Positions 63,132-64,000 of a stretch of DNA of 64,000 nt are shown here, in pieces. This stretch comes from Cristatella mucedo. Its lineage: Eukaryota > Bryozoa > Phylactolaemata > Cristatellidae. The stretch lies in assembly GCA_009760855.2 (NCBI GenBank), contig WPIO01000030.1, positions 620,001 through 684,000 on the forward strand, in the 5' to 3' direction. A program made the translations under genes and the position numbers. Below the pieces are notes generated by a model, which was not told the DNA's origin, searched no databases, and was given only the letters and a program-made list of their open reading frames with translations. How positions within the stretch are numbered: the first letter of the stretch is position 1; each line of letters starts with the position of its first letter.

Positions 63132-63256
63132 CGTGGCCTATTTTACACCCGAGTATATAGTGGTCTAGGCCGTTTTAACTTTGGGGTGCAACATGGCCTA
63201 GGCCGTTTTAAATTTATCCTATGACGTGGCCAATGCCGTTTCAACCTCGGTATAAT
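63132..63256. repeat. Short degenerate tandem repeat, ~30-bp unit
   Basis: Four units of the type CGTGGCCTAGGCCGTTTTAA begin near 63,132, 63,160, 63,192 and 63,225, with AT-rich spacers. Each unit centres on a GGCC(T/A)A(G/T)GCCG palindrome-like core. Confidence 0.65.
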
Positions 63257-63336
63257 CTGGGCGGTTATACCCTAATCTGTTTGACCGGGCTTGATGCTAG
63301 AGCCGTTGCATCTCGATAGACCTCCTGTGATGGCCG

Positions 63337-63720
63337 ATGGGTGGTGCAGCAATTAATTCAGGGAGGGTGACTGCATTTGCTATTCAACGGACAGTTGTCA
63401 AAACTGCTGCTACTGCTATTGCTGCTGCAAATGCATCTGCTGCTGCTTCTGCTGGTACTTATAATGCCAATGCTACTGCTAGGGCACACCAAACGCTACA
63501 CGGCTTTTTGGCGTCGCAGAATTTATCCGAAAATGGAAGTTTTGCGAACATCGCATACGGAAACCGATACAGCCAAGACCTGTGGCCGCTGAGTCTCCTG
63601 CGCCGGCGGCGGCGTAAGCTGCACCGGCGGCACGTTAGTTATGGTCGTGCGCACCTATTATCGCTTCTTCATCTTAGTTTAAACGCATTTCTAGAGATTT
63701 TTAAGATTCGTGGAGATTAA
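63337..63720 (+). other. Ala-rich low-complexity open frame
   Basis: A 127-codon frame starts at ATGGGTGGTGCAGC. It is Ala-rich from (GCT)n-like sequence, then gains an Arg-rich stretch (LLRRRRRKLHRRH). No domain is recognised. It may be coding or a chance product of triplet repeats. It lies upstream of a SINE. Confidence 0.2.
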
Positions 63721-63774
63721 CCAAAAAAAGATTCGTGAGAAAAACAAAAGAAAGAGCCCAGAGCCGCAGCCGTT

Positions 63775-63922
63775 GCCGAGCTGGTTTGGTCCAGCGGTTA
63801 AGGTGCTCGCCCCGATCAAAGTCTGGCTGAGGTCGTGGGCTTGATCGCCGCATCATACGTGAAGCGCCTGAATAGAGTTTGAGCTATCTTGGGGCGCTAT
63901 ACAAATGAATTATATTTTATTT
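63775..63922 (+). mobile_element. SINE family A, near-complete copy
   Basis: The head CGAGCTGGTTTGGTCCAGCG and TTAAGGTGCTCGCCCC give the A-box region, and GGTCGTGGGCTTGATCGCC the B-box region. The tail is GTGAAGCGCCTGAATAGAG, then GGGGCGCTATACAAATGAAT. It is close to the copies at 17,441 and 58,286. Confidence 0.85.
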
Positions 63923-64000
63923 TGCCGAAGCGGCCAGCTTTGCCGTGGCTCGTTTCGCGGGAGCTTCGAGCTGAGTACCCGGTTTCGTATTCCTAGAATT

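Overview
The window looks like repeat-dense nuclear DNA of an animal. It has L2/CR1-group LINE fragments on both strands, tRNA-derived SINEs, long (CA)n, (GA)n, (GACAGA)n and (TA)n microsatellites, divergent ~170-bp satellites, hAT miniature elements of the SPIN type, and a spliced C2H2 zinc-finger gene with GT/AG exon borders. No operon or bacterial-style gene arrangement is present. The species cannot be named from the sequence. All repeat relationships were found by eye, so percent identities are not given.

Layout: 1-1.0 kb holds LTR-like and LINE-tail fragments. 1.6-7.6 kb holds microsatellites and two LINE family 1 copies, the second covering most of the reverse transcriptase. 8.3-12.5 kb is a divergent ~170-bp satellite with an orientation switch near 9.24 kb, followed by another LINE copy. 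14.8-17.3 kb may be a terminal-inverted-repeat element carrying a second ~172-bp satellite. 18.5-27.2 kb holds two neighbouring copies (A, B) of a long repeat with a (GA)n tract at a fixed internal position. Copy A is split by a LINE family 2 insertion. 47.1-54.1 kb holds two more copies (C, D) of the same long repeat. These share a SPIN-like insertion that A and B lack.

The only plausible host gene is a multi-exon C2H2 zinc-finger gene on the + strand, about 28.0-40.6 kb. Its exons join in compatible phases. A two-exon module (zinc-finger exon plus linker exon) is duplicated at 32.0-32.4 and 34.2-34.7 kb. One zinc-finger exon has an in-frame TGA, so function is uncertain. Its introns hold LINE and SINE fragments and a decayed MULE-type DNA transposon at 38.2-39.5 kb.

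42.4-44.3 kb is a candidate small element with LTR-like direct repeats. 50.98-52.00 kb is a candidate inverted-repeat element with a 7-bp target duplication, inserted into long-repeat copy D. 56.6-60.1 kb is AT-rich and encodes remains of a repetitive fibre-like protein (about eight degenerate units) with stops and frameshifts, interrupted by a SPIN-like element and a SINE. It may be an old viral insertion. The right end holds LINE and SINE fragments and a short tandem array. LINE family 1 and SINE family A share their 3' tails, suggesting that the LINE machinery mobilised the SINE.
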